A stretch of 51,109 nt of DNA from an uncultured Marinoscillum sp. (GCA_902626505.1 CACOFQ010000009.1:1-51109), one strand, 5' to 3'. Shown: positions 1 to 9,242, counted from the first letter of the stretch. Notes: generated from the letters alone by a model not told the origin. Numbers and translations: made by a program.

Positions 1-1145
1 ATAGAATACCAAAAAAATTTAAAGAGGTTGATGTAGAACTAGAAAAAGTTGAACTTGGAAATTATGAGTCATACATGCTTAAAGAGATTATGGAACAACC
101 CGAATCTTTAAATCAGACAATGCTTGGAAGAATAAAAGATGATAATATAACACTAGGTGGTATTCAAGATTATGGCAAACCACTATTAGAAACAAAAAGA
201 ATTATAATAATTGGATGTGGTACCTCATGGCACGCAGGATTAGTTGCAGAATACTTTTATGAAAAATATATAAAAGTACCTGTTGAAGTTGAGTATGCAT
301 CAGAATTCAGATATAGATTTCCAATAATTAATGATGGAGATATTGTTATTGTTATTTCCCAATCAGGGGAGACAGCAGATACCCTTGAAGCTACAAGAAT
401 TGCTAAAAAGAAAGGAGCAATTGTTCTTGGTATTGTGAATGCTGTTGGTTCCTCAATTGCAAGATTAACAGACGAAGGTTGTTATCTCCATGCAGGACCA
501 GAGATTGGTGTAGCAAGTACAAAAGCTTTTACCTCTCAGTTAATGGTATTATTAATGATTGGAGTAAAAGCAGCTTACCTTAAGAAAAATATTACAAAGA
601 AAAAATTTCATAAAATGATATCACATTTAAAAAAAATACCTTCTCAGATAAATGAAATTCTTCAATCAAATGAAAAAATAAAAAAAATATCCAAAAAGAT
701 TTATAAAAAGAATCATTCTCTTTTCTTGGGAAGAGGAAATAATTTTCCTGTTGCATTAGAAGGCGCTCTTAAACTCAAAGAAATTTCTTACATTCATGCA
801 GAAGGTTATCCTGCAGCAGAAATGAAACATGGCCCAATTGCATTGATTGATAATGAAATGCCAGTCATAGCCATATGTACAAAAAGTGATGAGTATGATA
901 AGATGATAAGTAATATTAGAGAAGTTGGATCAAGGAATGCAATAGTGATAGGAATTATTGATAAAGAAAACGAACATGTTAAAGATTACTTAGACTTTTC
1001 CATCACAGTCCCTTCAACCTCAAAAGACTTTACACCTATGATTAACCAGATTCCCTTGCAACTTCTTGCATACCATTGTGCTGTTTTTAGAGGTTGTGAC
1101 GTAGATAAGCCAAGAAATCTTGCAAAATCTGTAACAGTTGAATAA
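1..1145 (+). CDS. glmS: Glutamine-fructose-6-phosphate aminotransferase, C-terminal part (cut by window edge)
   Basis: The reading frame is open from the first bases of the window, so the N-terminal glutaminase domain lies outside. What remains is the linker and the two SIS isomerase domains, which make glucosamine-6-phosphate from fructose-6-phosphate for cell-wall and lipopolysaccharide synthesis in the cytoplasm. Visible family marks are the MLKEIMEQP linker segment, IGCGTSWHAG and SQSGETADT in the first SIS domain, LGRGNNFPVALEGALKLKE in the second, and the usual C-terminus KPRNLAKSVTVE. The ATG at position 75 is internal, not a start: about 24 codons of typical GlmS sequence precede it in frame. 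The stop overlaps the next start (TAATG), so the two genes are probably coupled. Confidence 0.96.
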   Translation, partial: RIPKKFKEVDVELEKVELGNYESYMLKEIMEQPESLNQTMLGRIKDDNITLGGIQDYGKPLLETKRIIIIGCGTSWHAGLVAEYFYEKYIKVPVEVEYASEFRYRFPIINDGDIVIVISQSGETADTLEATRIAKKKGAIVLGIVNAVGSSIARLTDEGCYLHAGPEIGVASTKAFTSQLMVLLMIGVKAAYLKKNITKKKFHKMISHLKKIPSQINEILQSNEKIKKISKKIYKKNHSLFLGRGNNFPVALEGALKLKEISYIHAEGYPAAEMKHGPIALIDNEMPVIAICTKSDEYDKMISNIREVGSRNAIVIGIIDKENEHVKDYLDFSITVPSTSKDFTPMINQIPLQLLAYHCAVFRGCDVDKPRNLAKSVTVE

Positions 1146-1804
1146 TGAATGAATTTAATGAAATTCTAGAAATTATTCTTATAGAATATTGGTTCATAAG
1201 TTGGCCAATAATTTTAATAGGTATTATAATAAGCCATTATTTTAATAAAAAGAGATTCAAAGAAGAAGATATTTTATTAAATAAAATGGGGTTTAATAGA
1301 ACAACTGAATCTTTAAATTTAAATCTTCCTTCAAATACCTGGAGAGGTATTTTTAGTCCATATAAAAACAAAAATCCAATAACATCAGATAAACATCCTC
1401 ATGTTCTAATATATCTAAGAACAGAGTCCGCGGGTGAATCTGGAACTTATTATACAAGAATATTAAGACTTAAAAGTAAAACAAATAAAAAATTTCCAAA
1501 ATTCTTTCTTAGGAAGGAAGGGATTTTGGATAAATTCAGAAATGATATAGACTACAGAAATAATCCTGAATTTTCTAAAAAATTCTTTCTAAAATCTTTA
1601 GAGAAAGAAGAAAATAAATTGGCTGTAGAGAAACTATTTAAAAACTTTTCGTTACAAAAGAAATTACTTTCAAATCCATTGAACATAGAAAGTAACGGAA
1701 ATGAAATGTTTTATTATTGGGAAAGAGTAAAGTTTCCGATTGAAGAACTCCCTAAAAGAATTTCAGAGGTTGAATTTCTTCATGATAATTTTTTTGATGT
1801 ATAA
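1145..1804 (+). CDS. Hypothetical membrane-anchored protein
   Basis: I do not recognise this 219-residue protein. It has one strongly hydrophobic segment at about residues 13-31 followed by KK/R residues, suggesting an N-terminal anchor with the rest in the cytoplasm. The remainder is rich in Lys, Asn and Phe, with no catalytic motif visible. Its start codon overlaps the glmS stop by one base, so it is probably co-transcribed and translationally coupled with glmS. That is an arrangement only and gives no function. Confidence 0.7.
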   Translation: MNEFNEILEIILIEYWFISWPIILIGIIISHYFNKKRFKEEDILLNKMGFNRTTESLNLNLPSNTWRGIFSPYKNKNPITSDKHPHVLIYLRTESAGESGTYYTRILRLKSKTNKKFPKFFLRKEGILDKFRNDIDYRNNPEFSKKFFLKSLEKEENKLAVEKLFKNFSLQKKLLSNPLNIESNGNEMFYYWERVKFPIEELPKRISEVEFLHDNFFDV

Positions 1805-1820
1805 ATGTTAAGATTTTTTA

Positions 1821-2249
1821 TCAATCATTTAAATATTTTTTCATTATAACATTATTTACCTTAAAACCATTTCGCTCATAAAACTTAACAAGTTTTTTAT
1901 CACAAAACAATGTTATTCTATAGCAAGATTTAGATTTACCTATATCAACTAATTCTTTAACTAATTTCACTCCTACCATTTTTCCTCTTACTGAATTATC
2001 AACTACAATATCTTCAATGTGGCCAGCAATATCACCTCTAATCTTATTTTCAATAACAATACTTCCATATGCAACTACTCTATTTTCATATATACCAACA
2101 ATAGAATTTGAACTTGTATTATGGTTAAAATTTTTCCATGATAAATTTTTATTTATAGAAGAAATATCTTTTTTAGATAACTGATTCAATAAGATATAAA
2201 CCTCATCTAAATCATCTTTTTCTATTTTTCTAAAAACTAGGTCTGACAT
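1821..2249 (-). CDS. GNAT-family N-acetyltransferase
   Basis: This 142-residue protein has the size and layout of a single GNAT domain. A central strand with acidic residues (HIEDIVVDNSVRGKMVG, about residues 77-93) carries the acetyl-CoA pyrophosphate-binding loop in a degenerate form of the R/Q-x-x-G-x-G/A motif. It is followed by a helix and by FYERNGFKV, the usual C-terminal GNAT signature. The acceptor substrate cannot be read from sequence. It ends 16 bp from the convergent gene on the other strand. Its start abuts the stop of the outer membrane protein gene upstream at 2250, so those two are probably co-transcribed. Confidence 0.8.
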   Translation of the reverse strand: MSDLVFRKIEKDDLDEVYILLNQLSKKDISSINKNLSWKNFNHNTSSNSIVGIYENRVVAYGSIVIENKIRGDIAGHIEDIVVDNSVRGKMVGVKLVKELVDIGKSKSCYRITLFCDKKLVKFYERNGFKVNNVIMKKYLND

Positions 2250-2852
2250 TTATTTCTTATTCTTTTTTATTCCCCACTGAATTAAAGAATATTTTAAAGA
2301 TAATTGAAACATAGTATTCTTAGTTTCATTATTTAATATATTATTATCTGAAATATTTCTTAGTCCCCTTACATACCTAAGAGATAATCCTAAATTAGCT
2401 GGTAGTCTAACTGCTATTCCAACTACAATACTAAAGTCTCGGCCAAGAAACTGATCTTTTATAGAATTTTTTACTCCTTTCAATGAAAAAGCATCTGTTA
2501 AAATTCCAAATTGAGGACCAAAATGAAAATTAAAAGGGCCAAAATCATTTCTTATTAAAATTGGAATATTTATATATCTTAAATTATTCTTATTGATTAC
2601 CTGATTAATTTGAAATTCACTACCCTGTGTTGAATATTGTCCCTCTACTTGAATTCCAAATAGAATAGGTAACTTAAAATATAAAAATCCACCAATGTGG
2701 TATCCTGTTATTGACTCTACGCCACTTATCCCATTGAGTTTTTGAGTTGCAAAATTGGTGCCTCCTTTCAGACCAAGTTCTAATTTTTGAGAATAAGAAA
2801 TATTTGATAAAAGGAAAAACAAAAAAAATATTGTAATCGCTTTTTTTATCAT
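2250..2852 (-). CDS. PorT-like outer membrane beta-barrel protein
   Basis: This 200-residue protein starts with a signal peptide (hydrophobic stretch about residues 5-20, predicted cleavage after SYS). LELGLKGGTNFATQKL follows, the usual opening strand of the small outer membrane beta-barrel family common in Bacteroidota (PorT/OmpW-like). Alternating polar and hydrophobic residues continue to the end (SLRYVRGLRNIS, MFQLSLKYSL), as expected for barrel strands. The specific role is unknown; members of this group are often structural or T9SS-associated. It lies upstream of the GNAT gene with no gap between them. Confidence 0.8.
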   Translation of the reverse strand: MIKKAITIFFLFFLLSNISYSQKLELGLKGGTNFATQKLNGISGVESITGYHIGGFLYFKLPILFGIQVEGQYSTQGSEFQINQVINKNNLRYINIPILIRNDFGPFNFHFGPQFGILTDAFSLKGVKNSIKDQFLGRDFSIVVGIAVRLPANLGLSLRYVRGLRNISDNNILNNETKNTMFQLSLKYSLIQWGIKKNKK

Positions 2853-2862
2853 AGTTTTATTT

Positions 2863-2870
2863 CAAATTTA
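2863..2870 (-). promoter_or_regulatory. Candidate -7 element upstream of the PorT-like gene
   Basis: Read on the minus strand the bases are TAAATTTG, a match to the Bacteroidota -7 consensus TAnnTTTG. It sits about 10 bases before the start codon, which would give an almost leaderless transcript. I see no clear TTG -33 element at the usual spacing, so in this AT-rich sequence it could be chance. Confidence 0.28.
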
Positions 2871-2900
2871 TATAAATAACGATTAATTAAATTTAATATT

Positions 2901-3491
2901 ATGAATAATCCACTTGTACATCCACTAAAATCAGATGATAAAGAATTGAATAAACTTATTGACTTTTATAACGAAACCCTTGGCTTCTGCCCAAATAGTA
3001 TTAAGACTATGTTTATGAGACCTCCAATTGCATATGCTTTTATTAATCTAAATAAAGCTGTTATGGAAAATAAAGGGAATGTAACAAGTAAAATCAAAAG
3101 ACTGATAGGATACCTTACTAGTACGGTAACAGGCTGTAATTACTGTAGAGCACACACAATCAGAGCTGCAGAAAGATATGGTTCTAATTTAGATCAGTTA
3201 AATGAAATTTGGAATTTTAGAAAAAGCAAAAGATTTAATGAAAAAGAAAAGGCTGCATTTGAATTTGCTATTGCTGCTTCAAGTATTCCTAATAAAGTTG
3301 ATGAACAAATTTCTAGTGAACTAAAAAAATATTGGGATGATGGTGAAATTGTGGAAATACTCGGAGTTATATCTCTTTTTGGATTTTTAAATAGATGGAA
3401 TGATTCGATGGGAACACCAATAGAAGATGGAGCTTTAGAATCAGGAAAAGCCTATATAAAAGATTGGCATCCAGACAAACACATTTATTAA
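2901..3491 (+). CDS. AhpD-like / carboxymuconolactone decarboxylase family protein (peroxidase-related)
   Basis: This 196-residue cytoplasmic protein shows the all-helical CMD/AhpD fold and its redox motif CNYCRAH. The cysteines are at residues 79 and 82 and the histidine at 85. In AhpD these residues form a dithiol that reduces disulfides or peroxides. The length and the region around residues 22-50 (FYNETLGFCPN, then MRPPIAYAF) match the uncharacterised peroxidase-related subgroup. The true substrate is unknown. It is divergent from the PorT-like gene and convergent with amt. Confidence 0.85.
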   Translation: MNNPLVHPLKSDDKELNKLIDFYNETLGFCPNSIKTMFMRPPIAYAFINLNKAVMENKGNVTSKIKRLIGYLTSTVTGCNYCRAHTIRAAERYGSNLDQLNEIWNFRKSKRFNEKEKAAFEFAIAASSIPNKVDEQISSELKKYWDDGEIVEILGVISLFGFLNRWNDSMGTPIEDGALESGKAYIKDWHPDKHIY

Positions 3492-3497
3492 TTAAGT

Positions 3498-4721
3498 TTA
3501 ATCACTTATATCAAATCCTCTTTCTCCGTGGTAAGCCATATCCATACCATCTTTTTCCACTTCCTCTGAGATTCTACCCGTACCAAAAAGTAGAGATATT
3601 ATTTTATAAATAATAAACGTAGCAAAAGCTGAGTAAAGAGAAACATAAATTACAGATTGTACCTGAATCAAAACCTGACCAGGATTACCATATAGCAATC
3701 CTGCATTCCCTTCATTTATTACAGGATTAGCAAAAATTCCAGTTGCAATAGCACCAAATGCCCCAACTAAACCATGTATTCCAAATACATCTAAAGTATC
3801 ATCATACCCTAACCATTTTTTTAATTTTACAACACCAAAGTATCCAACAAGACCAGATCCAAGGCCTATAAATAAAGCACCACTTACATCTACATAACCA
3901 GCAGCTGGAGTTATGCCAACAAGACCAGAGACAACACCAGATGCACTTCCAATGAGTGTTGGTTTAGAGTTTGTAGAAAACCATTCAATTAATAACCAAG
4001 CCAAACCCCCACATGCTGCTGCTACATTAGTTACTAAAAGAGCATTAGCAGCAATTCCATCTGCAGCTAACTGACTTCCACCATTAAAACCAAACCATCC
4101 AAACCATAGTAATGCAGACCCCAATATCATTAGTTTAACAGATGCTGGTCTAACACTTGTCTTCTTATACCCTTCTCTATTTCCTAGAAGATATACTAAA
4201 ACCAATCCTGCAACACCCGCATTAACATGTATTACTGTTCCACCTGCAAAGTCTAATTCACCAAGTTGACTTAAAAAACCTCCACCCCACACCCAATGAG
4301 TTACAGGAGAATAAACCAAGATTACCCATAAAATAGAAAACACAAACCATGTAGAATACCTAACTCTTTCAATTATTGAGCCACTGACAAGGGCTACAGC
4401 TATTGCTGCAAAAGTTCCTTGAAAAAAGACAAAAAGTAATGTTGGTATTGTACCTTCAACATCAGTAACCATTATTCCTTTTAATAGAAAATTATCTAAG
4501 TTTCCAAAGTATGCTCCATCACCTGAGAAAGCAATTGAGTAACCTACTACAACCCAAACTACTGAAGCTGTACAGAAAGCAGTATAACTCATACCAATTG
4601 TATTTAGAACACTCTTCCTTTGAGTTAGTCCTCCATAAAAAAGTGTCAGCCCTGCCGGGGTCATCAACATAACTAATGCAGATGCTATTAACATCCATGC
4701 GGTATCTCCTGAATTAATCAT
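3498..4721 (-). CDS. amt: Ammonium transporter
   Basis: This is a 407-residue polytopic inner membrane protein of the Amt/Mep/Rh family, which conducts ammonium into the cell. Family marks are DTAWMLIASALVMLMTPAGL at the N-terminus, HVNAG with the first pore histidine (about H165), WFGWFGFNGGS at about 206-216, and FGIHGLVGAFG with the second pore histidine (about H316). The length is normal for the family and no extra domain is fused. No PII (glnK) gene lies beside it here, although amt and glnK are often paired in bacteria. The starting ATG follows an 83-bp AT-rich gap shared with the divergent Kazal gene. Confidence 0.96.
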   Translation of the reverse strand: MINSGDTAWMLIASALVMLMTPAGLTLFYGGLTQRKSVLNTIGMSYTAFCTASVVWVVVGYSIAFSGDGAYFGNLDNFLLKGIMVTDVEGTIPTLLFVFFQGTFAAIAVALVSGSIIERVRYSTWFVFSILWVILVYSPVTHWVWGGGFLSQLGELDFAGGTVIHVNAGVAGLVLVYLLGNREGYKKTSVRPASVKLMILGSALLWFGWFGFNGGSQLAADGIAANALLVTNVAAACGGLAWLLIEWFSTNSKPTLIGSASGVVSGLVGITPAAGYVDVSGALFIGLGSGLVGYFGVVKLKKWLGYDDTLDVFGIHGLVGAFGAIATGIFANPVINEGNAGLLYGNPGQVLIQVQSVIYVSLYSAFATFIIYKIISLLFGTGRISEEVEKDGMDMAYHGERGFDISD

Positions 4722-4804
4722 AATTTAATATATTAGTAGTGAAAATAATTTTTCAATAATTATATTTTTTTTAAAAAAATAAAATATATTATATAAAAAT
4801 TTAT

Positions 4805-5026
4805 ATGAAATCGATAAAAATTATAATTTTTTTAATATTAGTGCCTTTATTTTTAAATTCTTGTAATAGAGATATTATATGTATTGATGAAAATAAAATA
4901 GAAGAAGCTAAAGCATGTACAAAAGAATATAATCCAGTTTGTGGATGTAATAACATTACTTATAGTAATCCTTGTGTTGCAGAAGGAGCAGGGGTTATGT
5001 CTTGGGAAGAAGGTGAATGTAATTAG
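4805..5026 (+). CDS. Small Kazal-domain lipoprotein (putative serine protease inhibitor)
   Basis: This 73-residue protein has a lipoprotein signal with lipobox FLNSC (lipidated Cys at residue 20). One Kazal-type domain follows, with cysteines at about 26, 38, 46, 48, 57 and 72 and the family core NPVCGCNNITYSNPCVAE. Kazal domains inhibit serine proteases by a substrate-like loop. In bacteria they occur as small exported lipoproteins of mostly unproven function. It is convergent with the T9SS xylanase gene at the edge of the PUL. A link to the PUL is possible but not shown. Confidence 0.85.
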   Translation: MKSIKIIIFLILVPLFLNSCNRDIICIDENKIEEAKACTKEYNPVCGCNNITYSNPCVAEGAGVMSWEEGECN

Positions 5027-5028
5027 AT

Positions 5029-6333
5029 CTAATTAACTATTAATTTCTTTACGACATGTGTATCATCATCTTTGACTACTTCAACTATATACATGCCACT
5101 ATTCAAATTAATATGAACGTTACCGAATTTAGAATTAATTTCCTTATAAATAAGTGATTCACCTCTCATAGATCTTATCTCAATATTTTTTATAATCCTG
5201 TCCTCATTAAATTTAAGGTACGATCCTCTTTTTATTGGATTAGGATAAAAATCAAAACCTATTTTATCAAACTCAATCGACAATATAGGACCAGTCACAT
5301 CACAACCGGAATTTGATTTATTAACATATGATTTTATCCACTCAAGAGCAGACCTTTCATCAGATCCTATTTCCTCACCATCAACTAGATAAGCCGTCTC
5401 TCTCCACATATGATCCTTTACATAGCCCCATAGTGTTATGCCCGCAACACTAGGATGCTCCCAAATTATTGGAAAAAGCTTCTGGTATCTAGAAAGTTGA
5501 ACCCCTTCTGGATTTTGACCCTCAGCATCTATATCAAGTTCTGATATATAGACAGGTAATTCTGTTGCACCTAGCTGATCTAATGAAAATTTCATCTGTT
5601 CAGCAGTCATATTTTCAATTGTAAAAGAATGACCTTGAACACCAATTCCATCAATTAAACCTTTATTTTTTAGAATATTAGCCAAAGCAATATGCTCATT
5701 TCTATTTCCAGCATTATTTAAAATCCCATAATCATTCAAAATAAGTTGCGCATTTGGACAATACTTTCTTGCAAGTTCAAAAGCTTTAATAACCCAATCA
5801 ACTCCGGTATCACCCTTTCCTCCTAGTGCATCAATATAATTAGCTCTAAACGTTCCATTATTTTTTTCGCCTCCATCAGGCTTATTAGCTCTTGCTTCAT
5901 TTACAACATCTATTTGATCAGTATTAGGGTATCTAGAACAAAACTCACTAATCCACTCCTCAATTTCCTCAAGCTGTTCTTCTGAAGATAGATTTTCTAT
6001 CCATGCCGGTTGTTGATTACCCCAAATAAAAGTATGCTGTTTAAATTTTAGTCCATTGTCTTTTGCAAGTTGATAAGCTTTGTCTAGTCCATCCCACTTC
6101 ATTACATCTCTCTGACCTTCAACAAATCCCCATTTTCCAGCATTAGATGGAGTAACTTGATTCCAATATGTTAACCAATTAGCAGGGGTTGTAGTAATAT
6201 TTGAAGAAGATAAATCACGCGAAATATTGCCTAAATATTTTGAACAATTATCCCATGATGAACTAATAATTTGAGCATTCAAACTATTATGCAGTTGAAA
6301 AATTAAAAAAATAAAGGAGTATAATTTTTTCAT
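5029..6333 (-). CDS. GH10 endo-xylanase with T9SS C-terminal sorting domain
   Basis: I chose the ATG at 6333 over an in-frame TTG four codons upstream. It gives a clean signal peptide (about residues 1-20, ending LNA) and avoids overlap with the preceding gene. The GH10 domain spans roughly residues 30-345, with the acid/base in DVVNEA (about E146) and the nucleophile in SELDID (about E265). HTFIWGNQQPAW and VQGHSF keep the sugar-contacting His, Trp and Gln; the usual ENxMKW segment is replaced by a PSNAGKWG variant. From about 365 to the end is a type A T9SS sorting domain (FDFYPNPIKRG to the end), so the enzyme should be secreted or surface-bound. It would make the first cuts in a beta-1,4-xylan backbone. 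It lies in an operon downstream of the sulfatase at 6335-7705. Confidence 0.92.
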   Translation of the reverse strand: MKKLYSFIFLIFQLHNSLNAQIISSSWDNCSKYLGNISRDLSSSNITTTPANWLTYWNQVTPSNAGKWGFVEGQRDVMKWDGLDKAYQLAKDNGLKFKQHTFIWGNQQPAWIENLSSEEQLEEIEEWISEFCSRYPNTDQIDVVNEARANKPDGGEKNNGTFRANYIDALGGKGDTGVDWVIKAFELARKYCPNAQLILNDYGILNNAGNRNEHIALANILKNKGLIDGIGVQGHSFTIENMTAEQMKFSLDQLGATELPVYISELDIDAEGQNPEGVQLSRYQKLFPIIWEHPSVAGITLWGYVKDHMWRETAYLVDGEEIGSDERSALEWIKSYVNKSNSGCDVTGPILSIEFDKIGFDFYPNPIKRGSYLKFNEDRIIKNIEIRSMRGESLIYKEINSKFGNVHINLNSGMYIVEVVKDDDTHVVKKLIVN

Positions 6334-6334
6334 T

Positions 6335-7705
6335 TTATTTATCAATATTTAAATATCTCAAATGACTCTCGTCTGCATCAGTTCTAATTACTATTGATTC
6401 TGGCAAATTACCCATATCATTATATTTTTTTTGCATTGATATGGCTAAACTTTTTGCCAATTCCTTATTTTCATTAAATATATTATTTTTTTCTCCTGGA
6501 TCTAATTTTAAATTAAAAAGAAGAGTATCATGAGGATCAATAGGACTTTTATACCACGTGCCCGGCCAACCTTCATAAGGAAGTTTAACTTTATAATCTC
6601 CTTTTCTGTAAGCCTCTAATCTTTCATAGTCAAAGTATAAATAATCTCTCTCGTATCCCATTTGATTACCTTTTAATATCTCTTCTATATTATCTCCATC
6701 GATTATGATACCCTCTGGAATTGTAGAATTTGTTAATGAAGCAAATGTAGGAAACCAATCTAATTGACTTGTAATTTCTTGAGTCTCTATCCCTTTGGGA
6801 ATAAATCCATTTAACATAGCTAGTGTTGGAACTCTCATTCCCCCTTCAAAAGTATACATTTTGCCATTTCTTAATTTTCCTGAAGACCCTCCCATTTCTT
6901 TCATTGTCAGCCAAGGACCATTATCACTACTAAAAATCACTAAAGTATTTTCCAATAAATTAAGTTCATTTAACTTATTAATAATTTCACCTACACTCCA
7001 ATCTAACTCCTGAACAACATCTCCATAAAGACCTCTATTTGATGAACCAATAAAATTATTTGATGCATAGATTGGTACATGAGGCATGGGATGAGCAAGG
7101 TATAAGTAAAATTTATTTTTTTTATTTGATTCAATAAAGCTAATAGCCTCTTGTGTTAGACGGTTTGTCATAACTTTCTGAACAGGAAAATAATCGATAA
7201 TATCATTCCCATTAAAATAAGCTGTGCTTGCCATATCGTTACTATACGGAATACCAAAAAAGAAATCAAAACCTTGTTGTAGAGGTAGAAAATCATGTTT
7301 ATGTCCTAGATGCCATTTGCCAATAATTCCTGTATAATACCCATTATCCTTTAACAATTCAGCTATAGTATATTCAGAGGGAGGCATACCTGTATGGCTA
7401 TCAGGAAATAATACACCATTAAGCCCAAATCTCTGTGGCATTCTACCTGTTAACATACCTGCTCTAGAAGGAGTACATACGGAAGAAACTGAATAGAAAT
7501 CATTGAATTTTATTCCATTTTCAGCTATAAAATCAATATTTGGAGTAGATATATCTTCAGCGCCAAAAGAACCAATATCACCATACCCTAAGTCATCAGC
7601 AAAAATAAACACTATATTAGGAGATTTTTGAAAAGTACTTTGATCTTTATTCTTACAAGACAATAGAAGAGAAAAGAAAAAACATAGTATTATGGAATTG
7701 CGCAT
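6335..7705 (-). CDS. Sulfatase (formylglycine-dependent, S1 type), lipoprotein
   Basis: This 456-residue sulfatase removes sulfate esters from sugars. The maturation motif is CTPSR (Cys about 77, converted to formylglycine). The first metal site is ADDLGYGD (about D37/D38), GKWHLGH gives the conserved Lys and His, and SSDNGPW supplies further metal ligands. A lipobox LLLSC puts the lipid at Cys17. The residues after it (KNKDQ) are not acidic, so it probably faces the periplasm rather than the surface. It reads as an arylsulfatase/GalNAc-6-sulfatase-like subgroup; the sulfate position attacked is not readable. The gene is upstream of and overlaps the short spacer to the GH10 gene, and is divergent from the sulfatase at 7812. 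Confidence 0.92.
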   Translation of the reverse strand: MRNSIILCFFFSLLLSCKNKDQSTFQKSPNIVFIFADDLGYGDIGSFGAEDISTPNIDFIAENGIKFNDFYSVSSVCTPSRAGMLTGRMPQRFGLNGVLFPDSHTGMPPSEYTIAELLKDNGYYTGIIGKWHLGHKHDFLPLQQGFDFFFGIPYSNDMASTAYFNGNDIIDYFPVQKVMTNRLTQEAISFIESNKKNKFYLYLAHPMPHVPIYASNNFIGSSNRGLYGDVVQELDWSVGEIINKLNELNLLENTLVIFSSDNGPWLTMKEMGGSSGKLRNGKMYTFEGGMRVPTLAMLNGFIPKGIETQEITSQLDWFPTFASLTNSTIPEGIIIDGDNIEEILKGNQMGYERDYLYFDYERLEAYRKGDYKVKLPYEGWPGTWYKSPIDPHDTLLFNLKLDPGEKNNIFNENKELAKSLAISMQKKYNDMGNLPESIVIRTDADESHLRYLNIDK

Positions 7706-7811
7706 AAAGACCTTTTATTGTAAATTTAGCTTATAATGAAAGAAAAAAAAAGAAAGAAAAAATGTTAAAAGGATAGTAAAATATTAGATTTAAGTTATAA
7801 ATGATTTTCTC

Positions 7812-9242
7812 ATGATTTATAAACTTTTATTATGTACATTATTCCTAACTTTTAATTTTATTGACTTAAAATCTGATTCAAAAAAGCCAAATATTATTTT
7901 TTTTCTTATTGATGACTTAGGTTGGTATGATGTTGGATACCAAGGCTCAAAATTTTATGAAACTCCAAATATTGACTCACTATCTGAAAGAGGAATGAAA
8001 TTTAAGAATGCTTACTCTGCACACCCAAGATGTGTCCCTTCTAGATATGGGATTATGACAGGAAAATATCCCGCGAGAACAAAAAGTCCTGGACCAGGAT
8101 CACAACTAAAATCATCAGAATATACTATAGCAGAAGCTTTAAAAGATAATGGCTATTCAACATTGATTTCTGGAAAGTGGCATCTCTCACGAGGTAAAAG
8201 CGGTTCTTCTCCTGAAGAACAAGGGTTTGAAAATAATTATGGTGGTGGTGACTCAGGTGTTCCAAAATCATATTTCTATCCTTATAACATACAAAAAAGA
8301 GGAAAAGGAAATGAAAATGCTCCAGATTTAACGAAGTTACCAGTAGTTGAAGATGGATACCATTTAACTGATCAACTTACAGACTTAACATTAAATTGGT
8401 TAGACATAAACTATATTAATGTAAAAAATAATAAACCTTTTTTCATTTATTTATCTCACTATGAAGTACATACCCCCTTTGAAGGAAAAAGAAGTCTTGA
8501 AGAAAAATATAAGACAAAAGTCAAAAGTATATACGGAGAATATAATCTTGAAAACCCTTTCTTTTATGAAAAAACAACTGGAGAAACAAAACTGAGACAA
8601 GACAATCATATCTATGCAGCAATGATTGAAAACTTAGATAATAACTTTGGCAGGGTTATTAGATATTTGAAAAAAAATAACCTTTATAAAAATACAATAA
8701 TTGTATTTACCTCAGATCATGGAGGCCTATCAAATAGAGGAAACGGAAGACCTCTTGCAACATCAAATTTACCATTAAGAGCAGGGAAAGGACATAACTA
8801 TGAAGGTGGAATAAAAATTCCTCTTTTTGTAGTTTGGGAAAATAAAATTAAAAGAGGCTGGTCTAATACAATTGTTACTGGAACAGATCATTTTCCAACT
8901 TTACTAGAACTAATTGGAGAAGATGTTATGAATGAAAGACATGTCGATGGCTTAAGTTTTAGAAAATCACTAATAGGAAAAAATCAAGATAATAGTAAAA
9001 GACCAATATATTGGCACTCGCCTAGACCAAGACCACAAAGCACAGGAGACCTTGCTAATACAGCAGTTAGAATAGGTGATTATAAATTATTTGATTTTTA
9101 TAGAGAAGGAAGGATTGAATTATATAATATTAAAAAAGATCAAGGTGAAAAAAATAACCTTGCAGAAAAGATGCCTAAGAAAAGAGAGGAGCTATTAAAT
9201 CTTATTAAAAACTGGAGAAAATCAATAGATGCTATTGAATAA
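7812..9242 (+). CDS. Sulfatase (formylglycine-dependent, S1 type), exported
   Basis: This is a 476-residue sulfatase and the only PUL gene on the plus strand. An N-terminal hydrophobic segment (about 4-18) suggests export. The motifs are LIDDLGWYD (metal site, about D34/D35), CVPSR (Cys about 74), ISGKWHL, and TSDHGG near 300. The sequence differs in subgroup from the DDLKP-type sulfatases of the same locus and resembles arylsulfatase A-like enzymes. It shares a 106-bp divergent intergenic region with the sulfatase at 6335-7705. Its 3' end overlaps by 11 bp the convergent sulfatase gene at 9232-11394. The reading frame is intact. Confidence 0.92.
   Translation: MIYKLLLCTLFLTFNFIDLKSDSKKPNIIFFLIDDLGWYDVGYQGSKFYETPNIDSLSERGMKFKNAYSAHPRCVPSRYGIMTGKYPARTKSPGPGSQLKSSEYTIAEALKDNGYSTLISGKWHLSRGKSGSSPEEQGFENNYGGGDSGVPKSYFYPYNIQKRGKGNENAPDLTKLPVVEDGYHLTDQLTDLTLNWLDINYINVKNNKPFFIYLSHYEVHTPFEGKRSLEEKYKTKVKSIYGEYNLENPFFYEKTTGETKLRQDNHIYAAMIENLDNNFGRVIRYLKKNNLYKNTIIVFTSDHGGLSNRGNGRPLATSNLPLRAGKGHNYEGGIKIPLFVVWENKIKRGWSNTIVTGTDHFPTLLELIGEDVMNERHVDGLSFRKSLIGKNQDNSKRPIYWHSPRPRPQSTGDLANTAVRIGDYKLFDFYREGRIELYNIKKDQGEKNNLAEKMPKKREELLNLIKNWRKSIDAIE

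Noticed and set aside
75-1145. Complete SIS-domain protein starting at the ATG at 75
   Set aside because: In-frame GlmS-like sequence runs upstream to the window edge, so this is the C-terminal part of a longer glmS.
4700-5030. Search by eye for a copy of the tRNA-Val 3' end as an attachment site at the far PUL edge
   Set aside because: I found no stretch matching the T-arm/acceptor sequence there, and there is no integrase gene. The island idea therefore stays a hypothesis.
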